A stretch of DNA of 64,000 nt from Gilvibacter sp. SZ-19 (GCF_002163875.1 NZ_CP019333.1:2052864-2116863), one strand, 5' to 3'; positions 1-9,496 are shown, counted from the stretch's first letter. Notes: a model not told the origin generated them from the letters alone. A program made the numbers and translations.

Positions 1-597
1 CATTACCGTTCCGATAGAGCAATAGTTACTGACCTCACCAGGTTCATTGCTCATAGCTAAATCCAGTGCATATTGCAGCCAATCTTTCTTTTTGTATATG
101 CGATCTTCTTGTCCTGCGGAGCTCTTATCGCGGTCGTTACAATCCCAGCCAGGAGACATGGTCAGTAGGTGTCTTATGGTGATCTTTTGTTTTCTAAAGT
201 CCAGATTCTTTTCGGCTTCTAATGGATATAGATACTTTTGAATGGGATCATCAATACTGCCAATAAAACCTTGGTCTATCGCAATACCAATTAGTAGTGA
301 TCGGATACTTTTAGTGGCCGATCTCAAGTCGTGCTGGTTGTCTGCAGATTGATCTGCAAAGTATTCTTCCAATAATAATTCTCCTTTTTGAACAACCAGC
401 AAACTGTGCAATTCATGATTGGCCTCAGGGAGTTTGGCAAACAACTGATAGATCCGACTCGAGTCCAAGCCAACTGCTCTTAGGTCTGCAGTTTGCCAGC
501 CGTCGCCAGTATTTTTAGGAGGTTCATAGGTATAAGACTCCTGTCCGTAAATGTAGGCGGTTACTAAACTCAGAGTAAGGATAAAAAGCTGTCGCAT
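1..597 (-). CDS. Serine hydrolase, beta-lactamase/class C-like (partial, C-terminus outside window)
   Basis: Only the first 199 codons are present; the gene runs off the left edge. The ATG at 597 opens a signal peptide (MRQLFILTLSLVTAYIYGQ). About residue 107 lies SATKS, matching the SxxK nucleophile motif of class C beta-lactamase-like hydrolases, and further on LLTMSPGWDC and SNYCS, the latter in the place of the family YxN motif. It is probably a periplasmic esterase or peptidase; substrate cannot be told. It begins 3 bases after the murF stop, so the two are likely cotranscribed. Confidence 0.8.
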   Translation of the reverse strand, partial: MRQLFILTLSLVTAYIYGQESYTYEPPKNTGDGWQTADLRAVGLDSSRIYQLFAKLPEANHELHSLLVVQKGELLLEEYFADQSADNQHDLRSATKSIRSLLIGIAIDQGFIGSIDDPIQKYLYPLEAEKNLDFRKQKITIRHLLTMSPGWDCNDRDKSSAGQEDRIYKKKDWLQYALDLAMSNEPGEVSNYCSIGTVM

Positions 598-600
598 GGA

Positions 601-1884
601 CTACAAGATATCCAAAATACGCTCTAAAGCCATTCCTCGAGAACCTTTTATAAGCAGTAAGTGTCCTGCTGTGTTTTGTTGCTGCAGCGCGACTACCAGA
701 TCTTCGTATTCGCTGCATTTGATCTGCCCCTGTCTGGCTTCGACCCCATAGAAGTTAGCGCCGACCAAGAATACACGGTCAAAGCCGAGTTTGTGGGCAA
801 GATCAGCTATGGCTTGATGTTCTGCCGCCGCCGTTGGGCCAAGTTCGAACATATCGCCTAAGATCACCGTTTTAGGTGCTTCACTGCTCAAGGCCTTAAA
901 ACTCTCTAGCGTCGCTTCCATACTGCTCGGATTGGCGTTGTAGGCGTCTAATAAGATCTTATTGCGGGCTTTGTTTATCCACTGGGAGCGATTATTCTCC
1001 GGATTGTAGCTTTCTATTCCGGTTTTTATTTGCTGCGGACTCAGTCCAAAATGTAAACCGATACCAATTGCCGCGCGTATATTTTTTGCGTTGTGCTGGC
1101 CTATAAGGTGACTTTCTATAGGCAGCTCGTTTAGCGAAAAGATCACCCGAGGATTCGTAGCCTTAAGGGTCAACTGATATCCGAGCATTGCTGCCCCTAT
1201 TACCACGCGATCTATATTTTCTGTCAGCTCCATTTGTTTTGGGTCGTCGCCATTGACAAAGACCGTCTTTTTTCTAGCGGCTATATTTCTGTAAAGTTCG
1301 GACTTGCCTTTTACTACACCTTCTATTCCGCCAAAGCCTTCTAAATGGGCTTTTCCAAAATTGGTAATAAAGCCGTAATCTGGTTCAGCAATAGCGGAAA
1401 GTTCTGCGATCTCTCCTTGGTGATTGGCGCCCATTTCAACAATGCCAAAATTGTGCTCCGCAGTAAAACTCAATAAGGTCAATGGGACGCCTATATGATT
1501 GTTGAAATTTCCTGCAGTGGCCTTTAGGTTGAACTTTTGAGACAGCACGGCAGCAATCAGTTCCTTGGTAGTTGTTTTTCCGTTGCTCCCGGTCAATGAG
1601 AGTATGGGTAAGCCAAGAGCTCTTCTATGGTGTGTGGCCAGGGCTTGTAGTGCCTTTAAGCAATCGGGAACTAAGAAATACTTGTCGCTTGAAGCATCTT
1701 GATATTCTGACTGATCGATCACCACGGCCAGAGCGCCTTCTTCCAAGGCTTTGGCAGCGAACTTATTGCCGTTGAAATTTGGACCGGACAGTGCAAAGAA
1801 GATCTGCTCAGGTTCCAATTTTCGGGTGTCTGTGCAGACGCCGGCACTTTGACAAAAGATTTGGTATAGCTTCTCTAAATTCAT
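601..1884 (-). CDS. murF: UDP-N-acetylmuramoyl-tripeptide--D-alanyl-D-alanine ligase MurF
   Basis: This enzyme adds D-Ala-D-Ala to UDP-MurNAc-tripeptide with ATP, the last cytoplasmic step of peptidoglycan precursor synthesis. The Mur-ligase P-loop TGSNGKTTTKE sits near residue 99, followed by NNHIGVPLT and EMGANHQGEI, and the ADP-binding DAYNANPSSM later. At about 427 residues it has normal family length. The frame is open from a TTG at 1893, but the ATG at 1884 (MNLEKLYQIF) fits the family better. A TATTTTTG box ends 6 bases before this ATG. A downstream serine hydrolase follows after 3 bases. Confidence 0.93.
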   Translation of the reverse strand: MNLEKLYQIFCQSAGVCTDTRKLEPEQIFFALSGPNFNGNKFAAKALEEGALAVVIDQSEYQDASSDKYFLVPDCLKALQALATHHRRALGLPILSLTGSNGKTTTKELIAAVLSQKFNLKATAGNFNNHIGVPLTLLSFTAEHNFGIVEMGANHQGEIAELSAIAEPDYGFITNFGKAHLEGFGGIEGVVKGKSELYRNIAARKKTVFVNGDDPKQMELTENIDRVVIGAAMLGYQLTLKATNPRVIFSLNELPIESHLIGQHNAKNIRAAIGIGLHFGLSPQQIKTGIESYNPENNRSQWINKARNKILLDAYNANPSSMEATLESFKALSSEAPKTVILGDMFELGPTAAAEHQAIADLAHKLGFDRVFLVGANFYGVEARQGQIKCSEYEDLVVALQQQNTAGHLLLIKGSRGMALERILDIL

Positions 1885-1890
1885 CAGTAA

Positions 1891-1898
1891 CAAAAATA
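1891..1898 (-). promoter_or_regulatory. Candidate -7 box of murF
   Basis: TATTTTTG on the minus strand matches the Bacteroidota TAnnTTTG element. Only 6 bases separate it from the murF ATG, so the transcript would be almost leaderless. No TTG lies at the ideal upstream distance, which makes this weaker than the other promoters listed. The gldJ terminator just upstream means murF needs its own promoter. Confidence 0.45.
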
Positions 1899-1918
1899 CA
1901 GCAAGTGGGAGTCAAAAA

Positions 1919-1948
1919 AAAAGCCCTGTCGTTAAATACAGGGCTTTT
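1919..1948 (-). terminator. Rho-independent terminator of gldJ
   Basis: AAAAGCCCTGT and ACAGGGCTTTT form a perfect 11-base stem with an 8-base loop. On the minus strand it is followed by a run of T, just beyond the gldJ stop at 1966. Confidence 0.85.
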
Positions 1949-1965
1949 ACATTTATTGTGTGTTC

Positions 1966-3633
1966 CTAGTTTCTAGGACGTTTTCTGTCTTTGGATTTAG
2001 ATCCTACACGAGACATCGCACAGCGGAAACCGATATAATCAGTTGCCATATCCTGTGGGAAGAAGCGGCGTTGCGCCGGATCTAACCAGTAGTCGCGATC
2101 TCTCCAAGATCCACCTTTATAAACGCGAACTTCGTTATTGATAAGTGAGGTACGCTTGTTAGATTCGTCGTATTGACGGTCTAAGCCACCTGATTCATCG
2201 TCAGTTCCAACCAAGTGTTTAGGCGAGTTGTACATGCGCTTCTCATCGTCGTATTCTACATCGTCATTAAACGATTCGAAGTAACGCGTAGAACGCTTGT
2301 CACCATCGCGATAGTCGCGGTTGTCACTCTTGTCGAAGTTTGTTCTTAGGTAAGTCTCTTCTTCGTCTACAGGAACCTGAAGGATCTCACCTGGCAAGTT
2401 ACGCGCCACGATCTTTCCGTTGTTCAAAGTATCCCAAACGATAGAGTCTGCAGTTACTATCTTAACTTTTCCGTCTGCATCAATGTAGTTCTTGGTGTAA
2501 ACGTTACCACGGTAGTAGTTAAAGTCATTGAATTCGTCATCTACAATAGGACGATAGATATCTGCAACCCATTCTGCAACATTACCGGCCATGTCGTAAA
2601 GCCCGTAGTCGTTAGGCTCGTAAGACTTAACCTCTGCAGTGATGTCTGCGCCATCGTCTGACCAACCTGCAATTCCTCCGTAGTCACCATCGCCTTGCTT
2701 AAAGTTAGCCAATTGGTCACCACGACTTCTGCGTTGTCCAGAACGAGTGTATTGTCCGTCCCACGGATATTTTTTACGTCCGCGGTATACGTTGTAAGAA
2801 CGTAGACCTACTAAACCAAGAGCAGCATATTCCCACTCAGCTTCAGTTGGTAGGCGGTAGGCTGGCAAAAGTAAGCCATCCTTACGTTGAACATAAAGGT
2901 TTGTACTGTCTGTATTTCTTTTCATTAAAGAAGCAGAGCGCTTACCACCACGCGTAATTGAATCGTTCCCTCCGTAGGCAAGAGATGGAGCGTTCAAATA
3001 TGTTTGGGTGCTGAATGCTTGACCTTCTTCAACGTTTAGCTTGGCGCCGCGAGCCGTAAAGCCTTCTTGCTCCAAGATAAATTCGTTAACACGGTCGGTT
3101 CTCCAGTTGCTGAACTCTGTCGCTTGTACCCAGCTCACACCAACCACAGGATATTCTGCATATGCTGGGTGTCTTAGGTAGTTGTTGGTCATAACTTCGT
3201 TAAAACCAAGACGGTTTCTCCAAACCAAAGTGTCTGGAAGAGCTCCGTTGTAGATCTTTTTGTAATTGTCGTTTTCTGGCGGGAATACACTCTTGATCCA
3301 ATCCAAGTATTCGAGGTACATTAGGTTAGTAACCTCGGTCTCGTCCATGTAGAATGACTGAACGTGTTGTTGGGTTGGAGAGTTGTTCCAGTCGTGCATT
3401 GGGTCGTCTTGAACACGGCCCATGGTAAAGGTACCACCCTCGATAAATACAAGGCCTGGTCCAGTTTCTTGTTCTTTCGCTTTGGGATTGTACTGAAAGC
3501 CACCTTCTTTGGAATTCATCTTCCAACCTGTAGCACGCGAACTGCTTTTGTAGTCGCGGGATTTACTACAGCTAAAGATGATCGTGCTCAGGAATACAAT
3601 AGCTAATAGCTTAAGTATTGTTGGTCGTTTCAT
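1966..3633 (-). CDS. gldJ: Gliding motility / type IX secretion lipoprotein GldJ
   Basis: GldJ is an outer-membrane-associated lipoprotein needed for gliding and for stability of type IX secretion components in Flavobacterium. Here a lipoprotein signal ends at Cys22 (IIFSC). An FGE-sulfatase-like (formylglycine-generating-enzyme) fold follows: FIEGGTFTMG near residue 65, YRLPTEAEWEYAA, DMAGNVAEWVADIY, and KGGSWRD with IGFRCA at the C-terminus. Length 555 fits GldJ. It is divergent from porU, the arrangement known for Flavobacterium. The family has a structural role; no enzymatic function is implied. Confidence 0.92.
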   Translation of the reverse strand: MKRPTILKLLAIVFLSTIIFSCSKSRDYKSSSRATGWKMNSKEGGFQYNPKAKEQETGPGLVFIEGGTFTMGRVQDDPMHDWNNSPTQQHVQSFYMDETEVTNLMYLEYLDWIKSVFPPENDNYKKIYNGALPDTLVWRNRLGFNEVMTNNYLRHPAYAEYPVVGVSWVQATEFSNWRTDRVNEFILEQEGFTARGAKLNVEEGQAFSTQTYLNAPSLAYGGNDSITRGGKRSASLMKRNTDSTNLYVQRKDGLLLPAYRLPTEAEWEYAALGLVGLRSYNVYRGRKKYPWDGQYTRSGQRRSRGDQLANFKQGDGDYGGIAGWSDDGADITAEVKSYEPNDYGLYDMAGNVAEWVADIYRPIVDDEFNDFNYYRGNVYTKNYIDADGKVKIVTADSIVWDTLNNGKIVARNLPGEILQVPVDEEETYLRTNFDKSDNRDYRDGDKRSTRYFESFNDDVEYDDEKRMYNSPKHLVGTDDESGGLDRQYDESNKRTSLINNEVRVYKGGSWRDRDYWLDPAQRRFFPQDMATDYIGFRCAMSRVGSKSKDRKRPRN

Positions 3634-3660
3634 GTTTTAGTTCTGTTAAGAAATGGGTTC

Positions 3661-3690
3661 GCAATATAGTAAATAACGTCATATCTGCAA
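3661..3690 (-). promoter_or_regulatory. Candidate gldJ promoter
   Basis: On the minus strand TTG (3690-3688), a 19-base spacer and TATATTGC (3668-3661) approximate the Bacteroidota TTG-N19-TAnnTTTG promoter, with two mismatches in the -7 box. It lies 28 bases before the gldJ ATG. Confidence 0.5.
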
Positions 3691-3837
3691 CATTATTTCT
3701 TTATCGATACTCGCAATGGCCCGTAGGCCATAGGATAACGCTGTATTTGTAACTTTAGTATACACTGTACAAAAAAAAAGAGTTTGAACCCTTATTTTTG
3801 TAGATACTAATACGTCAATTCCGACGTTTTGAATGTG

Positions 3838-6800
3838 ATGACCAGAAAAATTGCTATTCTTTTAATGGTATTGCCGTTATGGGTATTTGCGCAGCAGCAG
3901 GCTGTGGTCTTGCCTTGGCAATCTCAAAACCAACTCGATCAACCAACCGACTCCAATGCTTTGCTATCTGTAGAGCAGTTGCTAGATACAGATGGATATA
4001 CTTTCTATAAGCAGTGGAAAGACAACGGGATCGTCAATCCGAATTCGCTGCAGATCAGCAATATCAGATATGCGCCTTTGACCGCTACAGAGCGTCGCGG
4101 CCTTATTGCGGCCTATGTGCCCAAAGAAGTGCAGGCCTCTATTACCACTGCAGTTGCGCGTGATGTGCGTTATACAGTGCTTGCCATAAGTCCGGTGGTT
4201 CGTCGTAATGGTCGTCTGGAAAAGGTGGTTTCTTTTGCTGCGGATTTTAATTACCAAGGCAGTGCTGCACCAAAGAGTGTTGCCTTACCGATAACGAATT
4301 CTGTCCTTGCCAGCGGAAGCTGGTACAAGTTTAAGGTTGATAAGACCGGAGTATATCGCATTAGCAAGAGCTTTTTGAGTTCTTTGGGGATGAATACCGA
4401 TGCTATAGACCCAAGCACGATCAAAGTATATGGACACGGCGGGAAACCTCTGCCTTTGCGAAACAACGAGAACGATGCTTATGACCTGCCAGAAGTGGCC
4501 ATTCAAATTATAGGTGGTGACGATGGGAGTTTTGATTCCGGAGACGAGATTCTCTTTTATGGAGTAGGTACGCGCGGATACATTCAAGAGTTAGATACCA
4601 ATATCAATCCGTATTCTGACGATGCCTTCTATTATATTACGGCAAGTCCGGGCCCTGGGCGTCGCATTGCTAACCTAACAGAACCGGACGGACCTCCGAC
4701 TTCCTTGATCAGTCAATTTGACGATTACCAGTTCTTTGAAGAAGATGAATTCAGCATAGTCAATGTTGGGAGACGTTGGTTTGGCAATCCATTCGAGGTA
4801 GAAAGTGAGCAAACCTTCGATTTTGAATTTCCTAATATCGTGGGAGGGACACCTATGAGTGTTACGGTTCGTGCTGCAGCTGCCTCAGAATCGGTCACCA
4901 ACATGGACGTTCAGGTAAATGGGACCTCTCAAGACGTTTTGACCTTTACGGCCATTGGAGATGTTAATTTGGCATCCGGAGACAATTATATAGGTACAGT
5001 AAACGCCAGTGGTGATGAGGTCAGCGTGACCCTTACGTATAACAACGCTGGAAACCCAGCCAGTTTTGCCTTTTTAGATTATATCGGGATCACCGCAAAA
5101 AGACAATTGAGCGGAACAGATACGCAGATCGCTTTTCAGTACAATGATGCCGCGGGCATGTCTGGAATAGGGCAGTATACCTTCAATAACGCGAGCGGCT
5201 ATACCCAGATCTGGGATGTGACCGATCCGAGAAATCCACTGCGCAAAGAAACCCAAGGTGAAGCGACGGTAAATCTAAAGGCCAATTTGGGGCAGATTAG
5301 GCAATATGTGGCCGTTACACCAAACGACTATTTTAGTCCTATCCGCGCTAACGAGACCTTTGTACCCAATCAAAACTTGAAAGGAACCTTGATGCAAGAT
5401 TCCAACGGTAACTTTCAAGACATTGACTATCTGATAGTAGCTCCGCCTTTTATGATGCAGCCTGCACTGCGATTGGCGGCCCATAGAGCAGATCGTGACG
5501 GTTTGCGCGTTAAAGTGGTCTCTACAGATAGGATCTATCAGGAATTCAGCTCTGGCGCACAAGATATTGGGGCCATTCGAAATTTAGTCAAGTATTTATA
5601 TGACAACGCCTCCTCCGCAGACAACCGTATCAAGTATCTCTGCTTGTTTGGGGATACCTCTGTAGATTATAAGGACAGACTCAGCAACAATAATAATATA
5701 GTTCCGACCTATCACGATTTTAATAGCTTCAATACCCTGTCGGGTTATATGTCCGATGATTTTTACGGGATGATGGATCCGGTAGAGGGAAGAATGACCT
5801 CCACAGAACTCTTAGATATTGCAGTTGGTCGTGTCGTGGCCGATGATATCGCTTTGGCCAATGCCATGGTAGACAAACTCATTGCCTATGATGCCAAAGC
5901 GTCTTTTGGAAATTGGCGCAACAACTTTGTTTTGGTGAGCGACGACGTAGACGAGGCTTGGGAATATACCACTTTGGAGGTGAGTCTGGACAATTTGGGA
6001 GACGATATTGCTGCCAATAAACCCTTTGTGAATGTAAAGAAGATCCATACGGATGCCTTTTTACAGGAAACCTCGGCGGGAGGAAACCGCTACCCAGACG
6101 TGAACGAAGAAATTGTCAATGCTTTAGATGTTGGGGCTTTGGTGCTAACGTATTTGGGGCATGGTGGAGAAGACGGTCTGGCTAAAGAATTCATATTTAC
6201 CAAAGACGATGCAGAAGGTTTACAGAACACTAACCGTTATCCTTTGATCGCTACGGTGACCTGTGAATTCTCTCGTTTTGACAACCCCTTAAGACCAACG
6301 GCCGGGGAATTCACTTACTGGAATGAAAATGGAGGTGCAATAGCTTTGATCACCACTACGCGTACCATAAGTGTATCCTTAGGGGTTGAGTTCAACAACA
6401 GATTGGCTCCTTTCTTGTTTGCCTTTGGGAGCGACACTTTCGACGCGCCTGCAGAGGCCTTGCGTAAGGCCAAGAATGTGATCTCTAGCGGTAATCGACG
6501 CGTGGTTTTCTATGTAGGGGACCCAGCGATGAAACTCGCCTTTCCGGAGCAACAGATTCGCTTGCGAACTTTGAACGATCAGCCCATAGCAACGGCCACA
6601 GATACTCTTAAAGCCTTGAGTCGTGTTAAGCTTGGCGGAGAAGTGCTCTCCCCAAGTGGAGCTCCACTGCCGGACTACAACGGGGTGGCACAGATCAAAG
6701 TATTCGACAAGAATGTGCAACGCCAGACCCTTGGTAACGATGGTGTGACCGCTACAGATGGAACCTTGCTTATTCTGGATTACCAGACACTGGGAGCAGG

Positions 6801-7650
6801 ACTCTTTAATGGGCAGGCTACGGTGACCAATGGCCAGTTCGAAGTTGAATTCGTAGTGCCTCGAGATATTTCGCAGCCCGTGGGTAACGGAAGAGTGAGT
6901 CTGTATTCTGAAAAGAATGCCGTCTTTGAAGATCAGACCGGATTTAACGAAGATATCCGGGTGGGAGGTTTGGATGAAAATGCTCCCGATGACAATATTG
7001 GTCCGGAGATCATGCTGTTTATGAACGACGAGAGTTTTGTCAATGGAGGAATTACCAATGATTCTCCTATCCTTATTGCAAAGCTCATGGATGAACACGG
7101 AATCAATACCGCCAGTGGTATTGGTCATGATATGGTCGCTATTTTAGACGGAGATGAGTCTAATCCTATTGTACTGAATGATTATTACCTGGCAGGCGTA
7201 GATGACTTTACGCAAGGTACAGCCAATTATCGCTTAAAGAACTTAGAAGAAGGGCCTCATACCCTTACCTTAAAGGCGTGGGATACCTATAATAATTCCA
7301 GTACAGCCGACATTCAATTTGTGGTGGCTGGCGATGATGAACTCCGATTGGAGCGGGTGTTAAACTATCCGAACCCCTTTGTGAACTATACAGAGTTTTG
7401 GTTCAACCACAACCGACCCTTTGAACCCCTAGAGGTGCAGGTGCAGGTATTTACTGTGAGTGGTAAAGTGGTCTGGACCAAAAACCAAGTGGTCACCACA
7501 GACGGATTCTTGTCTCGAGATATCGTTTGGGACGGGCGCGATGATTTCGGAGATCGCATCGGAAAAGGGGTCTATGTCTATAAACTAACAGTAAAATCAA
7601 CTTTGACCAATCAGCAAGTAGAGAAATACGAAAAACTGGTGGTCCTTTAA
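3838..7650 (+). CDS. porU: Type IX secretion system sortase PorU
   Basis: PorU is the outer-membrane surface protease that removes the C-terminal signal of type IX cargo and attaches cargo to the cell surface. The open frame begins at a TTG (3829), but the ATG at 3838 gives a clean signal peptide (MTRKIAILLMVLPLWVFAQ). A gingipain-type C25 peptidase domain occupies the middle; its His is in YLGHGGEDG (His775) and its Cys in TVTCEFSRF (Cys809). The C-terminus, from about 1175, looks like a type IX sorting domain (YPNPFVN, GKVVW, GKGVYVYKLTV). About 1270 residues is normal. It is divergent from gldJ and is followed by porV. Confidence 0.93.
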   Translation: MTRKIAILLMVLPLWVFAQQQAVVLPWQSQNQLDQPTDSNALLSVEQLLDTDGYTFYKQWKDNGIVNPNSLQISNIRYAPLTATERRGLIAAYVPKEVQASITTAVARDVRYTVLAISPVVRRNGRLEKVVSFAADFNYQGSAAPKSVALPITNSVLASGSWYKFKVDKTGVYRISKSFLSSLGMNTDAIDPSTIKVYGHGGKPLPLRNNENDAYDLPEVAIQIIGGDDGSFDSGDEILFYGVGTRGYIQELDTNINPYSDDAFYYITASPGPGRRIANLTEPDGPPTSLISQFDDYQFFEEDEFSIVNVGRRWFGNPFEVESEQTFDFEFPNIVGGTPMSVTVRAAAASESVTNMDVQVNGTSQDVLTFTAIGDVNLASGDNYIGTVNASGDEVSVTLTYNNAGNPASFAFLDYIGITAKRQLSGTDTQIAFQYNDAAGMSGIGQYTFNNASGYTQIWDVTDPRNPLRKETQGEATVNLKANLGQIRQYVAVTPNDYFSPIRANETFVPNQNLKGTLMQDSNGNFQDIDYLIVAPPFMMQPALRLAAHRADRDGLRVKVVSTDRIYQEFSSGAQDIGAIRNLVKYLYDNASSADNRIKYLCLFGDTSVDYKDRLSNNNNIVPTYHDFNSFNTLSGYMSDDFYGMMDPVEGRMTSTELLDIAVGRVVADDIALANAMVDKLIAYDAKASFGNWRNNFVLVSDDVDEAWEYTTLEVSLDNLGDDIAANKPFVNVKKIHTDAFLQETSAGGNRYPDVNEEIVNALDVGALVLTYLGHGGEDGLAKEFIFTKDDAEGLQNTNRYPLIATVTCEFSRFDNPLRPTAGEFTYWNENGGAIALITTTRTISVSLGVEFNNRLAPFLFAFGSDTFDAPAEALRKAKNVISSGNRRVVFYVGDPAMKLAFPEQQIRLRTLNDQPIATATDTLKALSRVKLGGEVLSPSGAPLPDYNGVAQIKVFDKNVQRQTLGNDGVTATDGTLLILDYQTLGAGLFNGQATVTNGQFEVEFVVPRDISQPVGNGRVSLYSEKNAVFEDQTGFNEDIRVGGLDENAPDDNIGPEIMLFMNDESFVNGGITNDSPILIAKLMDEHGINTASGIGHDMVAILDGDESNPIVLNDYYLAGVDDFTQGTANYRLKNLEEGPHTLTLKAWDTYNNSSTADIQFVVAGDDELRLERVLNYPNPFVNYTEFWFNHNRPFEPLEVQVQVFTVSGKVVWTKNQVVTTDGFLSRDIVWDGRDDFGDRIGKGVYVYKLTVKSTLTNQQVEKYEKLVVL

Positions 7651-7702
7651 ACTCAAACCGTGAAGTCCTTGAAAAAGTTCAAATGACTTCGAAAAATAAA
7701 TT

Positions 7703-7710
7703 TATATTTG
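7703..7710 (+). promoter_or_regulatory. -7 box upstream of porV
   Basis: TATATTTG is an exact TAnnTTTG, 18 bases before the porV ATG. No TTG sits at the optimal distance upstream. It suggests that porV can be transcribed apart from porU. Confidence 0.5.
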
Positions 7711-7728
7711 CTCAAACGACGAAATCTC

Positions 7729-8880
7729 ATGAAGAAAATATGTTTAGCCCTTGTGATGTGTTTTATCGCAGGGAAGTCACTAGCCCAAGAAACTGCTCAG
7801 CAACGGGTTATCACTACAGGAGTTCCTTTTTTATTAATTGGTGCTGATGCACGTGCGGCAGGTCTTGCCGATATGGGTGTAGCTACCGGAGCTGATGTTT
7901 TTTCACAGCAATGGAATCCTGCAAAATATTCCTTTGCCCTTTCTAAGCAAGCCATTGGGGTGACTTATACTCCCTATCTGAGTCAGCTAGTAAACGATAT
8001 CTTTTTGGGTAACGTAACCTATTACAACAGAATCAATGAGCGCTCTGCCATTGGAGCTTCTTTCCGTTACTTCAGCAATGGAGAGATCGAACTGAGAGAA
8101 ACTGCCGGACAAGAGCCATTGATAGTTCGTCCTAACGAATTCGCTTTGGATGTTTCTTATTCATTGCGTTTAAGTGATCGTTTCTCTATGGCAGTTGCCG
8201 GACGTTTTATCAACTCTAACCTGCGTTTTGACCAAGTGAACGACGCGAGTGCGGCAAGTACTTTTGCTGTAGACATTGCTGGTTACTATCAATCTGAAGA
8301 GATTGCTTATAACAGCTTCGACGGACGTTGGAGAGCTGGTTTCAACATTTCTAACATCGGTCCTAAGTTGAGCTACGGAGATGACGCTCCAGATAACAAC
8401 ATTCCGACCAACCTTTCTATTGGTGGTGGATTCGATTTCATTTTAGACGAATACAACCGCATTCAGGTGATGGCAGAAATCGATAAGCTTTTGGTGCCAA
8501 CACCTCGTGACTTTAACGGCGACGGTGTAATAGACCAAGAAGATGCTCAAGAGTACGAAGACATTAGCTTCTTCTCTGGTATTTTTGAGTCCTTTGGAGA
8601 TGCACCAGACGGCTTCTCAGAAGAGCTGAAAGAAATGCAATGGGCATTAGGTGCCGAATACTGGTATCAAGATGTATTTGCTTTTAGAGCTGGATATTTC
8701 AACGAAAGCGAGGATAAAGGTTTCCGTAAGTTCTTTTCTCTAGGAGCCGGATTCAAATACACCTCCTTGGCATTCGATGTGTCATACCTTTTCTCTACCT
8801 CACGTTCGGTAAGTCCGCTAGAAGGAACACTTCGTTTTGGGTTGACATTCAACTTCGGAGATACTTACGACGAGTACTAG
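7729..8880 (+). CDS. porV: Type IX secretion outer-membrane protein PorV
   Basis: PorV (LptO) is a FadL-like beta-barrel that shuttles cargo from the translocon to PorU. The ATG at 7729 starts a signal peptide (MKKICLALVMCFIAGKSLAQ). The mature N-terminus has the family stretch GVPFLLIGADARAAGLADMG, followed by repeated amphipathic strands and a C-terminal LRFGLTFNFG. An upstream TTG at 7708 is in frame, but it overlaps a promoter box. It lies 78 bases after porU, with a strong terminator behind it. Confidence 0.93.
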   Translation: MKKICLALVMCFIAGKSLAQETAQQRVITTGVPFLLIGADARAAGLADMGVATGADVFSQQWNPAKYSFALSKQAIGVTYTPYLSQLVNDIFLGNVTYYNRINERSAIGASFRYFSNGEIELRETAGQEPLIVRPNEFALDVSYSLRLSDRFSMAVAGRFINSNLRFDQVNDASAASTFAVDIAGYYQSEEIAYNSFDGRWRAGFNISNIGPKLSYGDDAPDNNIPTNLSIGGGFDFILDEYNRIQVMAEIDKLLVPTPRDFNGDGVIDQEDAQEYEDISFFSGIFESFGDAPDGFSEELKEMQWALGAEYWYQDVFAFRAGYFNESEDKGFRKFFSLGAGFKYTSLAFDVSYLFSTSRSVSPLEGTLRFGLTFNFGDTYDEY

Positions 8881-8899
8881 AAAAACAAAAACATTCAAA

Positions 8900-8930
8900 A
8901 AGGCTATCCAATGCGGATAGCCTTTTTTGT
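8900..8930 (+). terminator. Rho-independent terminator of porV
   Basis: AAGGCTATCC, loop AATGC, GGATAGCCTT, then a T run. It is a perfect 10-base stem between porV and cdd. Confidence 0.9.
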
Positions 8931-8949
8931 CTCTAAATGATTCAGACCG

Positions 8950-9432
8950 ATGAAGGAACAAAAAATAACTACCACCTATGAGGTTTACCCTAATTTGGAA
9001 GCCTTGCCGGCAGAGGCGCGTTTTCTGATGCAAAAAGCCATTGCCGCTCGCGAGCAGGCTTATGCGCCTTACTCGAAGTTTAAGGTTGGCGCGGCAGTAG
9101 CCCTAGAGAATGGTGTTATTGTTATTGGAAGCAACCAGGAGAATGCGGCCTACCCAACCGGGCTCTGCGCAGAACGTGTTGCAGTCTTTAGTGCAGGGGC
9201 AAATCACCCTGGCGTCACTATTACTCAAATAGCGATCACTGCAGCCGCTTCTGACTACGAACTCAGCGAGCCTGTTACCTCTTGTGGCGCTTGCAGACAA
9301 GCCTTGTTGGAATACGAGCACAATCAGGATTCGCTTATAGAGATTTTCTTTATGGGGGCAAGCGGTACGGTGGTAAAAACCAAGTCCGTAGCCAATCTTT
9401 TGCCATTAAATTTCAACAGTTCTTACCTCTAA
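8950..9432 (+). CDS. cdd: Cytidine deaminase
   Basis: This zinc enzyme deaminates cytidine and deoxycytidine to uridine forms in pyrimidine salvage. The zinc and catalytic motif CAERVA is at Cys73-Glu75, and the second zinc pair is in SCGACRQ (Cys112, Cys115). FKVGAAVALENG with SNQENAAYPTGLCAER is typical of the family. At 160 residues it is the short, tetrameric type. It sits alone between the porV terminator and the pdhA promoter. Confidence 0.95.
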   Translation: MKEQKITTTYEVYPNLEALPAEARFLMQKAIAAREQAYAPYSKFKVGAAVALENGVIVIGSNQENAAYPTGLCAERVAVFSAGANHPGVTITQIAITAAASDYELSEPVTSCGACRQALLEYEHNQDSLIEIFFMGASGTVVKTKSVANLLPLNFNSSYL

Positions 9433-9461
9433 AACGTTTTCGTTACGAAAATTAATTTTCG
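9431..9461. promoter_or_regulatory. Nested palindromes between cdd and pdhA
   Basis: AAAACGTTTT (9431-9440) is a 10-base palindrome, and CGAAAATTAATTTTCG (9446-9461) is a perfect 16-base palindrome. TTTTCG / CGAAAA / TTTTCG alternate, so two mutually exclusive hairpins are possible. Seven bases after the second palindrome begins the pdhA promoter. It may be a cdd terminator (GGGGTTTTTC follows) or an operator for pdhA. Confidence 0.4.
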
Positions 9462-9466
9462 GGGTT

Positions 9467-9496
9467 TTTCTTATCCTTGGGAAAACCGTATTTTTG
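9467..9496 (+). promoter_or_regulatory. Candidate pdhA promoter
   Basis: TTT, a 19-base spacer and TATTTTTG (9489-9496) match the Bacteroidota promoter except for the last base of the TTG element. The leader before the pdhA ATG would be about 40 bases. Confidence 0.5.

Noticed and set aside
6379-7128. Open minus-strand frame of 249 codons inside porU
   Set aside because: It is antisense to the conserved PorU sequence, has no recognisable domain and reflects codon bias on the other strand.
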